Of a stretch of DNA of 34,022 bases, positions 1-7,681 are shown piece by piece; the first letter of the stretch is position 1; the number at the start of each line of letters is the position of its first letter. A program made the position numbers and the translations under genes. Source of the DNA: Bodo saltans (taxonomy: Eukaryota > Euglenozoa > Kinetoplastea > Eubodonida > Bodonidae). Where the stretch lies: positions 3,563 to 37,584 of the forward strand of contig CYKH01002159.1 of the NCBI GenBank assembly GCA_001460835.1, read 5' to 3'. The notes beneath the pieces are model-generated. The model had not been told where the DNA came from. It worked only from the letters and a program-made list of their open reading frames with translations, and ran no database searches.

Positions 1-714
1 GGAGGCAGCGCACAGCAAGTAGATCAGGAAGCCTCCGTGCAACGCCTTGTCAAGTTGCGCTACCAAGAAGTGACTGCCGCAGGGCAACGAGGATTTCCAA
101 AGTTACTGCGACGAGTCGTCGCAGCACGCAGCAACAACGTGGTGGAAGTTGCGCCTCGTACGCATAAGATTTCGCCGGATTTGGTGTGGTTGCACGTACA
201 GCCTGGAGCGTACTCTGTCTCTTCAGTGCCAAGCACTGCATTGGCAATCATCGCTTCGTTCCTGCCTCGTGACTCTCTCTCAAATTTTGGTCTAAGTTCG
301 AAGATGTGCAGTGCAGCAGTCGTAAATCTTGCGGCAGACGGCGACTCTGCGTCCGTATCATTGCAGAGCCGCATTCCTTCTGGGTACTTTCAAGCACTCG
401 GCCTTGTCGATGAGCACTACGACAGAGAACTTCAAGGCACCACTATTACTATGATGACCATTGTGCTGCTCCTGTCTGGGGAAATGTGCGAAGATATCGT
501 GCGAATTGCTAGCACTCCAAGCGCCGTCGTTGCGTTATGGCGGCAACGCTTCCCTACCGGTGACGTGAAGCTGGATCTTCTTCTCGCAGACGACCATCTT
601 CAGCATCACAAAGCAGCGCTTCATAATTTGTTGTCTTCTCGATGTCGCGGCAAAGCACCAAAAAAAAAAAGGAATGGAACACGGAATCCTTTTAGCGTTT
701 GTACGATGACATGA
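1..714 (+). CDS. 5'-truncated protein with weak F-box-like motif
   Basis: The frame is open from base 1, so the gene starts upstream of the window; the first GTG in frame is not a believable start. The visible 237 residues include a stretch at about 75-105 (key residues ALAIIASFLPRDSL, then SSKMCSAAV) with the spacing of an F-box: a hydrophobic helix, a Leu-Pro turn, then a Ser/Lys/Cys helix. F-boxes normally bind Skp1 in SCF ubiquitin ligases. The match is weak, and no substrate-binding repeat is visible. The C-terminus is basic and is encoded in part by a long A homopolymer near 660, a place where a sequencing slip could alter the tail. A complete F-box/propeller-like gene lies at 12434-14872. 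The gene call is sound from length and context; the function is a guess. Confidence 0.6.
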   Translation, partial: GGSAQQVDQEASVQRLVKLRYQEVTAAGQRGFPKLLRRVVAARSNNVVEVAPRTHKISPDLVWLHVQPGAYSVSSVPSTALAIIASFLPRDSLSNFGLSSKMCSAAVVNLAADGDSASVSLQSRIPSGYFQALGLVDEHYDRELQGTTITMMTIVLLLSGEMCEDIVRIASTPSAVVALWRQRFPTGDVKLDLLLADDHLQHHKAALHNLLSSRCRGKAPKKKRNGTRNPFSVCTMT

Positions 715-779
715 ATCGATGGTAGGCGAAGAGTGACACAAGCTGCTGAGAGATGTCTGATTTCTCTACGAAAAAAATT

Positions 780-804
780 ACTTGTTCACCTTTCTGTTGT
801 TGAG
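780..804 (+). promoter_or_regulatory. Pyrimidine tract and trans-splice acceptor
   Basis: A T/C-rich run ends in AG at 803-804, eight bases before the ATG at 812. It rules out the upstream in-frame TTG at 782, which lies inside the tract. Confidence 0.6.
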
Positions 805-811
805 GGAAACT

Positions 812-1294
812 ATGAGGCGCTTCCAAGCAAGCACTGCCTACCAAAAGCTAGGGTTGTTGCTTCAACCGCAACGTTCTGCTCATGGGGCTCCCCAAAGAAC
901 GCGTCGTAGTGTTGTCAGCTCCCCTGCGCACAGTCAGCGGAAGTCGTCAAAAGAACGGTTTAGTTTAGAGGAGGCACTCATCAAAGATAGAGAACGCATT
1001 CAACGGAATAAGGACCTTCCGTGGAAGGAGCGGCTCGAGCAGCTGAAAGTCTACCCGTGGAAAACATTCGTGGTTTTTATGATCCTCTGGTCCTATGCTG
1101 GGTTGTACGCTGTGCCTTGGCTGAAGGGCGGCGATCTTGGAAACGTCCCGAAGGTGACACCTTTGGGGCAAAAGGTGCCTGAAGACGTCAAGCAGCGCCT
1201 CTCACAGAACCCCTCGCTAGAGGGCTGGATTCGTACTCCTATCAACGTTCCAGAGAAACTTCCTGAAAATAACAAGAATGCTCCTCGATACTGA
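812..1294 (+). CDS. Small single-span, probably mitochondrial membrane protein
   Basis: This 160-residue protein has a basic, Arg/Gln/Ser-rich N-terminus without acidic residues (MRRFQAS...), like a mitochondrial presequence. It then has a charged helix with an LPWKERLEQLKVYPWK motif, one membrane segment at about 84-103, and a Pro-rich tail of about 55 residues. I do not recognise the family. Size, topology and presequence resemble the kinetoplastid-specific accessory subunits of respiratory complexes or ATP synthase, but that is inference from shape only. The start is the first ATG after the AG at 803-804. A protein of similar shape lies at 32082-32483. Confidence 0.7.
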   Translation: MRRFQASTAYQKLGLLLQPQRSAHGAPQRTRRSVVSSPAHSQRKSSKERFSLEEALIKDRERIQRNKDLPWKERLEQLKVYPWKTFVVFMILWSYAGLYAVPWLKGGDLGNVPKVTPLGQKVPEDVKQRLSQNPSLEGWIRTPINVPEKLPENNKNAPRY

Positions 1295-1364
1295 GAAGGC
1301 ACTTGCTTTAATGTCTGTGTGCATGATAACGTAGACTTTCCTTGTGCTAAGAGAGTTGTGAACA

Positions 1365-1413
1365 TTTTTTTTGTTTTGGTGGAATTCTTCCAATCTAAAT
1401 ATTTCTTATGAAG
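1365..1413 (+). promoter_or_regulatory. Pyrimidine tract; first AG lies 3' of the first ATG
   Basis: The T run from 1365 has no AG before the ATG at 1408. The first AG is at 1412-1413, inside the second codon, and is followed at once by another ATG at 1414. If trans-splicing uses that AG, translation starts at 1414. Confidence 0.45.
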
Positions 1414-3924
1414 ATGTCGACGCTGTGCTGCGCGCTTGCCATCACTCTGATTGCTCACTGTATTCCCCTTGGCGCCCATGCAAAAATTCTCACCTACTCA
1501 GTGACAGCACTCACAGCAACCCAATCCGTCGGCATCCCATGGGCTCAGTGGGATAACAATGTCCAGGCTAACGGCACCGTCAGCCCAGCCTCCAGCGTCG
1601 ATGACTCAACTTTGTTTGATGCGGTTGGCTACAGCATGCCATACTTCCAGCAAGATAATTTGTCGTGGTATGTGTCCTCCAACGGCTTCCTGTCCCCAAG
1701 CGATGCGCCGCTTTGCCAAGTGTTCTGCACTGTAGCTTCAAGTGGCGCCTCTATCTATCAGCTCACTACAGGTGGGACTTCGGATGCCAACGGAGCCTAC
1801 CCTTCTATACAATTATTTGCTGGTGACTTGAACCCTGCGATGAGTGACCAATCGAATATCTACAAACTTCGGTACAGCAAAGATGTTACGGGTGCAGGTG
1901 ACGTGCTCAACGTTGGTGGCGTGACCTTTCTCAACATTCCCAAGTTTACTGTAGGTTCCTCAGGCACCACCGACTTGTTGACTGCGCAGGTAGAACTATG
2001 GCCCAATGGGACCATCATTATGAGGTACAAGCAACGCATCCGCTTCTCGTTCTCTGCTACGATTGGCCTCGCGTGGACACCACTGCAAAACGTGGACCTC
2101 AATTCGTACACGTCTGCTGTCGCCATCCGCCTGAGTCCTGTCCTTGATGGCTGTAACGTCAACACCACATGCAATGCATGCATCATGAACACTGCATGCA
2201 CGTGGTGCGACTCACTTGCGCTGTGCGTCAACAATACTGTGGTGGACGACTATTGTGCCGTATCTCAGAGGAATACGTGCGCAGTCTTGGGGCAGCCAAA
2301 CAGTCAGCGGTTTTATGTGTTAAATCAAACATCAGTTCCCCCTCAAAGCGCAGATGATTTCTTTGGCGGCAATGGTCAGTCTATTCCGAACGTCACTGTA
2401 TTCCGAGCACCCTCATGGACAAACTACACCAACCCCGTCACACTCCCCTTTGACCCCATTGGCATATTCTATGAGACCAAGTGGAACACTACAAACGAGT
2501 TGATGGCGAATGATGTGTCCGTCACGGATTTAGGCATGTTGTCCTTCTTTACTCGTGACCAGTCCTGTGCCATCGACGGGTTCTGCCCTAACGGGGACTA
2601 CCAATACGCACTCTTAGGCGTTGCAGGCGACAATGAGTTCCTCAGCAGCACCACCGTAGAAGTCGGAACCCTCGCAGGAAATAGGACAAGTGCATTCTGC
2701 GGGCCATCAGCTTTGGTGAATGGCTCGTGTCCTGCCGCACTTGTCGTGCGGGTGACTGCGTTGACGTACGATCAATTCAGTCCGCTCCTTTATGGTTACA
2801 CAATGTTGGTGGACGCCACCGGCCGCATTGCAATTCGATACAATCGAGGTTCGATCAGCGCTAGCACCAGCGTATCGATGCCCATCGTTGGCTACCCTGT
2901 GCCTAGCTTTGGGTTGATTCGCGATGGACTCACGGATCCCTCTGGCGTTGAGGTGCCATGGGGGACGGTCACAACAGGAACGACGTTGGTATTCACTCCC
3001 CACCCTACATGTCAGAGCTGTGGTATCGGCGGCCTCTGCAACAGCACGTCGTTGGCATGTGTGTGCTACCCTAACTTTCAAGGGGAGTTCTGCGATGAAT
3101 GTCAGCCTGGGTACTACGGAACCTATTGCAGAGCCTGCCCTGACTGTGGAGCATTCGGTCAGTGCATTGATGGACGATCGGCGTACGGCAACTGCAGCTG
3201 CACAGCCCCGTACAGTGGCCGTCGATGCGAAGTCCATTGTACAGCAGCGCCGTACGCCTGCACTCCTGGTTGCAATGGTGGTGGAGGATACTGCCAATGC
3301 GGCACGTGCTTCTGCAACACTTCGATGGGCTGGGATGGGCCACAGTGTACCTCCTGGAGTGACCCTTGTTTCCAACGATCGCTTGATGGCTGCCCAGTGT
3401 GTACGGCATCGACCATGGTGTCTTGTCAGTTCTGCCCGAGCTCTTTTGTGTGCGTAGCTAACCCCACCCAAGAGGGCATTGGCACTCAAGGAAATTATTC
3501 ACCTTGCAACGCTCTAAAGTTGTCGGCAGGCGCCGCCACGTGCACAACGTCACGACAATTGACCACCACTGCCAACACCACTGCTGTTGTCTTTGTGTTG
3601 CTTGCGTTCGGTGCGGTGGGTCTCTTAGCATGCTTCTTGTTTTCATGTATTTGTGCATGTAGAAAGCGCCGCGTTGATGCATTAGCAATTAGTGCAGTCA
3701 CCGGCACTCCTGACTTCAAATTCCCCCGTCGCGAGCGTGAAGTTGTGCAGATGGTCCTGATCCCTTTCCAAGGCCCCAAAGGCCGTCCAGTGCAGGGCAT
3801 CCCGTTGAAACAGGTCCCTTTGAAGGTACTTTACCAACAACAGCTAGAAAAGAAAAAGAGCGGCGACTCAGCGTTGCAACTGCGTCCGAGTGACTGGAAC
3901 ACGTCGTTGTCCCGTGAGGAATGA
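1408..3924 (+). CDS. Type I membrane protein with nidogen-like, PSI and EGF modules
   Basis: The 838-residue product (836 if it starts at 1414) begins with a signal peptide (hydrophobic core ALAITLIAHCIPL, likely cut after AHA). Residues about 60-245 look like a nidogen-type beta domain, with a second similar unit at about 320-530. Between them, from residue 247, is a cysteine cluster of PSI type (CNACIMNTACTWCD). Residues about 535-650 hold EGF/laminin-EGF-like repeats, including CVCYPNFQGEFCDECQPGYY. A membrane span at about 724-750 is followed by a basic stop-transfer (CRKRR) and a cytoplasmic tail of about 85 residues. Many N-x-S/T sites support an extracellular face. It is probably a cell-surface or flagellar-pocket adhesion-type protein; ligand unknown. 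The next gene also encodes a secreted-type membrane protein. Confidence 0.85.
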   Translation: MKMSTLCCALAITLIAHCIPLGAHAKILTYSVTALTATQSVGIPWAQWDNNVQANGTVSPASSVDDSTLFDAVGYSMPYFQQDNLSWYVSSNGFLSPSDAPLCQVFCTVASSGASIYQLTTGGTSDANGAYPSIQLFAGDLNPAMSDQSNIYKLRYSKDVTGAGDVLNVGGVTFLNIPKFTVGSSGTTDLLTAQVELWPNGTIIMRYKQRIRFSFSATIGLAWTPLQNVDLNSYTSAVAIRLSPVLDGCNVNTTCNACIMNTACTWCDSLALCVNNTVVDDYCAVSQRNTCAVLGQPNSQRFYVLNQTSVPPQSADDFFGGNGQSIPNVTVFRAPSWTNYTNPVTLPFDPIGIFYETKWNTTNELMANDVSVTDLGMLSFFTRDQSCAIDGFCPNGDYQYALLGVAGDNEFLSSTTVEVGTLAGNRTSAFCGPSALVNGSCPAALVVRVTALTYDQFSPLLYGYTMLVDATGRIAIRYNRGSISASTSVSMPIVGYPVPSFGLIRDGLTDPSGVEVPWGTVTTGTTLVFTPHPTCQSCGIGGLCNSTSLACVCYPNFQGEFCDECQPGYYGTYCRACPDCGAFGQCIDGRSAYGNCSCTAPYSGRRCEVHCTAAPYACTPGCNGGGGYCQCGTCFCNTSMGWDGPQCTSWSDPCFQRSLDGCPVCTASTMVSCQFCPSSFVCVANPTQEGIGTQGNYSPCNALKLSAGAATCTTSRQLTTTANTTAVVFVLLAFGAVGLLACFLFSCICACRKRRVDALAISAVTGTPDFKFPRREREVVQMVLIPFQGPKGRPVQGIPLKQVPLKVLYQQQLEKKKSGDSALQLRPSDWNTSLSREE

Positions 3925-3971
3925 TCAGGGGCACAAAAGACATCAGTTAGAAACATCGTTAAATACCACAA

Positions 3972-3986
3972 CTCTCTCTCTCTCTC
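3972..3986 (+). repeat. (TC)n microsatellite in intergenic region
   Basis: A perfect TC dinucleotide run in the 205-bp gap between the two surface-type genes. It is about 135 bp before the acceptor used by the next gene. It may help polyadenylation of the upstream mRNA, as pyrimidine tracts do in kinetoplastids, or be a simple repeat. Confidence 0.8.
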
Positions 3987-4129
3987 CTTCCCAAGCATGA
4001 TATGTTACTCGCCTGCGTTCTCCGATTGCTGCCGCACGTTTGACAATGTTTGATTTGTCGTTTTTAGTTCTCTAATCCACTGATTCTTTACATTTTCGCC
4101 TATTTTTTCTTGCCACTGCAGTCTAAGAA

Positions 4130-6748
4130 ATGATATCCACCGGTATCGTGTTCGCCGTGCTCTTAGCGTCATGTTTGGCTGCCAAAGACGTTATTTCCTC
4201 TCAGAAGCCCTTCGCTGCGTATTCTTCTGATGATGCGCTGCCCATTAATAAATTCTCTCAGCGACACGAGCGCAGCATGTTGCGTGTCGACTCAGCGGCT
4301 GCCAACATTCGCGATGAGTTATTCGGTGTAGATTACATCACAAACAATAACGGAACCTGCGACCACGGCATTCACCTGATGTGGACCGCACAGCTGGGGA
4401 GCAGTATCTTTGCTACGCCGAGAATTGTTGACCTGCACAGTGACGGCAACAAAGAAATTCTTGTGCCCACGTACACACAGTACATTGAAGCCCTAGACGG
4501 AGTGACGGGTGAGGACCTCCCAGGCTTCCCCTTCACGCATCCCCACTTCCAAACCTTGTCGTCTCCACTTCCGGTGGATCTGAATGGAGACGGAATCCTC
4601 GAGTGGATGTTCTCCACCTACACTGGCGAGCTGATGTTCTTAGATGAAAATGGACATGTTGCCAAGACCATCAAAATTCCTCCGCTCCCTCTCAAGAAGG
4701 ACTGGAACAAACGACCCAATGGAAATCACTCGACTGCTGAGAAGGTCCTGTCACCGATGGAGATTGTCACCATGCGCATTGAGCGATTGATTGCAGAGGG
4801 GAAGGTGAAGCCTCTGCCTGGGGTGAAACTCCCAGAGCGTCTCCAACGCAAACCAACGCCAACGCCCCCAACGACTGCCCGCAAGCTGCAGAGTGTTGAC
4901 GAACGTGCAGGAAGCGATGACCTAGACATGGACGACGGTGGGGCAGAAGATGTGCACGGCGGCGATGAAGACGATGACAGTGAGTTGGAGCACGACACCC
5001 ACCACGGGTACGACGACTACCTCCGGGACGAGTACGGTGAGAACCCCTACGACGACTACGGCATGGCGCCGGATGTGTCAGAGGGCATCAAAGGGGCCAC
5101 GATCGGCGTAGATGGCTGGTTGAGCCCAGAGGCCAAGGAGAGCATGGACTTGGTTTTCCACCCAGAGCTGTACCAAGGCTCCGTCAATGTAGACCCAGAG
5201 CACGACCCATTTCACTTTACGAACTTAGACTCTGGTTCTGCGGTGATTGTGGGCAGCGACGAGATTGCAGTGGACGCGCACATCCTCGCAACGCCCGTGA
5301 TTGTCGACATGGACGGTGACGGTGCGTTGGACGCGGTGGTCCACGTGTCGTACTTCTTCGACTCAACGTATTACAGCAGGGCAGAGAACCAAAACATTCT
5401 GCCCGATGATGTGGAGCCTACCAACTACGTAGCGGATGCAGTGGTGTGCATTGGCCTCCTTACTGGGAAGGTCAGCTGGCTGCGGCTGCTGCATGTGACG
5501 ACGTCTACTGTCAAGGACCCTGCGTTTGGTCTGTCGTCACCAACGGTGGTGAACATCAACCGAGGGCCGCTGTTCGATGTGTTCGTCACGACAACGTCTG
5601 GGCACATTTTTGGGTTTGACGGGCGTGGTGCTGTCCTCAAGGGGTGGCCTGTTACGATGGCCCCTATTCTATCCAGTGCACTAGCTGAGGACGTCGATGG
5701 TGACGGGAACGTCGACATTTGTGCCGGAGACATCAAAGGCAACGTGGCCTGCTTCCGTGGCGACGGTCAAGAGATTTGGGAGCGTCAAGTGTCTGGTGCT
5801 GTGAGCGACACGCCTACCGCTGGAGACGTGGACGGAGACGGATGGCTCGATTTGGTCGTCTCAACATCTGCCGGGGGTATTTACGCAATCGAGGGGCGGC
5901 ATGGTGGCATCCTAAAGCACTTCCCAATTCTTACTCATGGTCCTGTGATTGCGCCATCGTTGCTTCTCAACCTCAACAACTCCAACCCACCAGCAATTCC
6001 AGAGACAAGCAAGGGCCTGCATATCATTGTCCCGTCACACGACGGTCACTTGTACATCATCAGCGGGCCTACTGGGTGCTACGAGCGCATCGACATCGGA
6101 GAAAAGAGCAGCTCGATGGTACTGGCCGATGACCTCACCAACAACGGCATGCTTGACCTCGTCGTGTCCACACTCAGCGGCTCTGTGCTAGCGTACTCAA
6201 CCGACACTCCATTCCACCCGTTGAAGCAGTGGGGGAGCCGAATTAAAGCGCTGAATGGCGGTACGGCCTCTGAAGGACACATTGGCGTGTTTATTGCGCC
6301 GGAAAGTCGCCAACCGCGTGACATCCGAGGCGATCGCTTTCAGCTCCTGGTCACCATCGTAGACTCCCGACCCAACAGCCACCGCAGCTTTAATCCACGT
6401 TATGTCCTCACTGTTCTCATTGGCACGAGAGTGATTGTATTTCAAGGGATCTTCTTTGAGGCCAAGTCCTACGCCTTGGAGCTTCACAGTCCACTAGAGA
6501 GGGTCTACGCTAACGTGCGTGTCGTGCTCTCGCTTGAGAATGGGCAGCACTTCGAGGACATGGTGGCGCTTAGCTTCAACATGCACTTCCTGGAGACGAT
6601 TAAATTCCTCCTACTCGGTCCATTCCTGCTGGTCGTGCTTGCATTGTCCTTTGTGCGCAAGGAGCACACAATCAAAATGACTCAGTACATGGCGTACCAG
6701 TACAATGCTCGTGGAAGGCGTGATGTGTACTACGTGTACGATGAGTAA
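4130..6748 (+). CDS. DEX1-like FG-GAP/integrin-alpha-like membrane protein
   Basis: The 872-residue protein has a signal peptide (MISTGIVFAVLLASCLAA), then beta-propeller FG-GAP repeats carrying calcium-loop motifs of the form D-x-D/N-G-D-G: DLNGDG at about 149, DMDGDG at about 392, DVDGDG at about 520 and 565. A strongly acidic insert (about 262-320, rich in DDD/EDDD/YDDY) separates the first blades from the rest. One membrane span at about 823-843 is followed by a short tail ending YYVYDE. This is the architecture of plant DEX1 (defective in exine formation 1), which also occurs in several protist groups. The likely role is a calcium-binding secretory-pathway or surface protein; family assignment rests on layout. 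The start is the first ATG after a tract ending in AG at 4120-4121. Confidence 0.82.
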   Translation: MISTGIVFAVLLASCLAAKDVISSQKPFAAYSSDDALPINKFSQRHERSMLRVDSAAANIRDELFGVDYITNNNGTCDHGIHLMWTAQLGSSIFATPRIVDLHSDGNKEILVPTYTQYIEALDGVTGEDLPGFPFTHPHFQTLSSPLPVDLNGDGILEWMFSTYTGELMFLDENGHVAKTIKIPPLPLKKDWNKRPNGNHSTAEKVLSPMEIVTMRIERLIAEGKVKPLPGVKLPERLQRKPTPTPPTTARKLQSVDERAGSDDLDMDDGGAEDVHGGDEDDDSELEHDTHHGYDDYLRDEYGENPYDDYGMAPDVSEGIKGATIGVDGWLSPEAKESMDLVFHPELYQGSVNVDPEHDPFHFTNLDSGSAVIVGSDEIAVDAHILATPVIVDMDGDGALDAVVHVSYFFDSTYYSRAENQNILPDDVEPTNYVADAVVCIGLLTGKVSWLRLLHVTTSTVKDPAFGLSSPTVVNINRGPLFDVFVTTTSGHIFGFDGRGAVLKGWPVTMAPILSSALAEDVDGDGNVDICAGDIKGNVACFRGDGQEIWERQVSGAVSDTPTAGDVDGDGWLDLVVSTSAGGIYAIEGRHGGILKHFPILTHGPVIAPSLLLNLNNSNPPAIPETSKGLHIIVPSHDGHLYIISGPTGCYERIDIGEKSSSMVLADDLTNNGMLDLVVSTLSGSVLAYSTDTPFHPLKQWGSRIKALNGGTASEGHIGVFIAPESRQPRDIRGDRFQLLVTIVDSRPNSHRSFNPRYVLTVLIGTRVIVFQGIFFEAKSYALELHSPLERVYANVRVVLSLENGQHFEDMVALSFNMHFLETIKFLLLGPFLLVVLALSFVRKEHTIKMTQYMAYQYNARGRRDVYYVYDE

Positions 6749-6903
6749 GAGGACGGTGTGAATGTGGTAGGAAACAATGGTGTGCGTATTGCTCAAATGA
6801 TCTTGAACATTTCGATTACTCTGTTTTCATCGCAGCTTTGCTTTCTAAACGTTGATCTTTCTTGATTTTCTTTTCCCCTGTAAGGTGAGACTTCAGCGCA
6901 GCA

Positions 6904-7572
6904 ATGCCTTCATGGAAGTCACAGCCACGTGGACCGATTGAGTTGGGCGAGGAGGACGTCTGCTTTGATGATTTTATGACCTCCCTCCACAGGCCAACTG
7001 TTAAGGGCAGCGCACATGCACGTGCACAACTAGACGCCCAACAAATATCATATTCGTCATCTGCTGATGCAGCCCCTCGTCAATTTGCGGCACAATTAGA
7101 CTACCCGCCGTCACCTGTTGAGCGGTGGCCACAAAGTACACAGCAAACGAATTCTTCTAGGCAGCACCAAAATGGAGCGTCTCAACTGCAGCTGGAACAA
7201 CTTGTGTTTCAACATCAATCACTCATTGACCAACTCCTCATTGAACTTGCGTTAGAGAGAGAGGCACGGATTGCCCTTGAAGACCGCGTGGTGCTGCTTG
7301 AAGATAAGTTACAGCAGCGAAATGCGCCACTTCAGACAATATCACCACATTCTGCGAGCAGCAACAAGTACACCGGTAACCTGCAGGAGTTAGAAACAGT
7401 CAGGTCGCAACCAGCACAGCCACTTCATGCTCCTGGGAACAGTGCTGCAGTGGACGCGCATGTGTCGAGTCTCAGCCTCCTGCGCAAGCGCACGTTGACA
7501 AACCGTACCGATATAGTGTCTCCTCCCCGGCGAGGATGGAGCACCATCACGGAAGACTCCATGCATTCTTAG
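6904..7572 (+). CDS. Coiled-coil protein of unknown function
   Basis: The 222-residue protein is mostly low-complexity (Gln/Ser/Pro) with one clear coiled coil at about 93-140 (LEQLVFQHQSLIDQLLIEL, continuing through LEDRVVLLEDKL). The tail is Ser/Thr/Pro/Arg-rich with SPPRRGW near the end, a possible phosphorylation region. The start is the first ATG after a strong pyrimidine tract with AG at 6883-6884, giving a 5' leader of about 20 nt. I do not recognise the family. It could be a cytoskeletal or scaffold protein, from the coiled coil alone. Confidence 0.7.
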   Translation: MPSWKSQPRGPIELGEEDVCFDDFMTSLHRPTVKGSAHARAQLDAQQISYSSSADAAPRQFAAQLDYPPSPVERWPQSTQQTNSSRQHQNGASQLQLEQLVFQHQSLIDQLLIELALEREARIALEDRVVLLEDKLQQRNAPLQTISPHSASSNKYTGNLQELETVRSQPAQPLHAPGNSAAVDAHVSSLSLLRKRTLTNRTDIVSPPRRGWSTITEDSMHS

Positions 7573-7681
7573 ATTAGATCAGAGATAAAGATTTATCCTC
7601 ATGAGGCGTGTTTTTTTTTTCCTCTGCGAATTGCACTGAGAATGAACTTTGTCTTAATTTATTAAGCTGAAAAGATCTCAA

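Noticed and set aside
2707-3489. Long minus-strand ORF (260 codons) opposite the PSI/EGF gene
   Set aside because: It is the shadow of a well-supported plus-strand gene, with low-complexity Arg/Ala/Ser-rich translation, and no minus-strand splice signal.
3972-3986. TC run as the splice tract of the DEX1-like gene
   Set aside because: It is about 135 bp upstream of a better tract with AG at 4120-4121, and several other AGs intervene.
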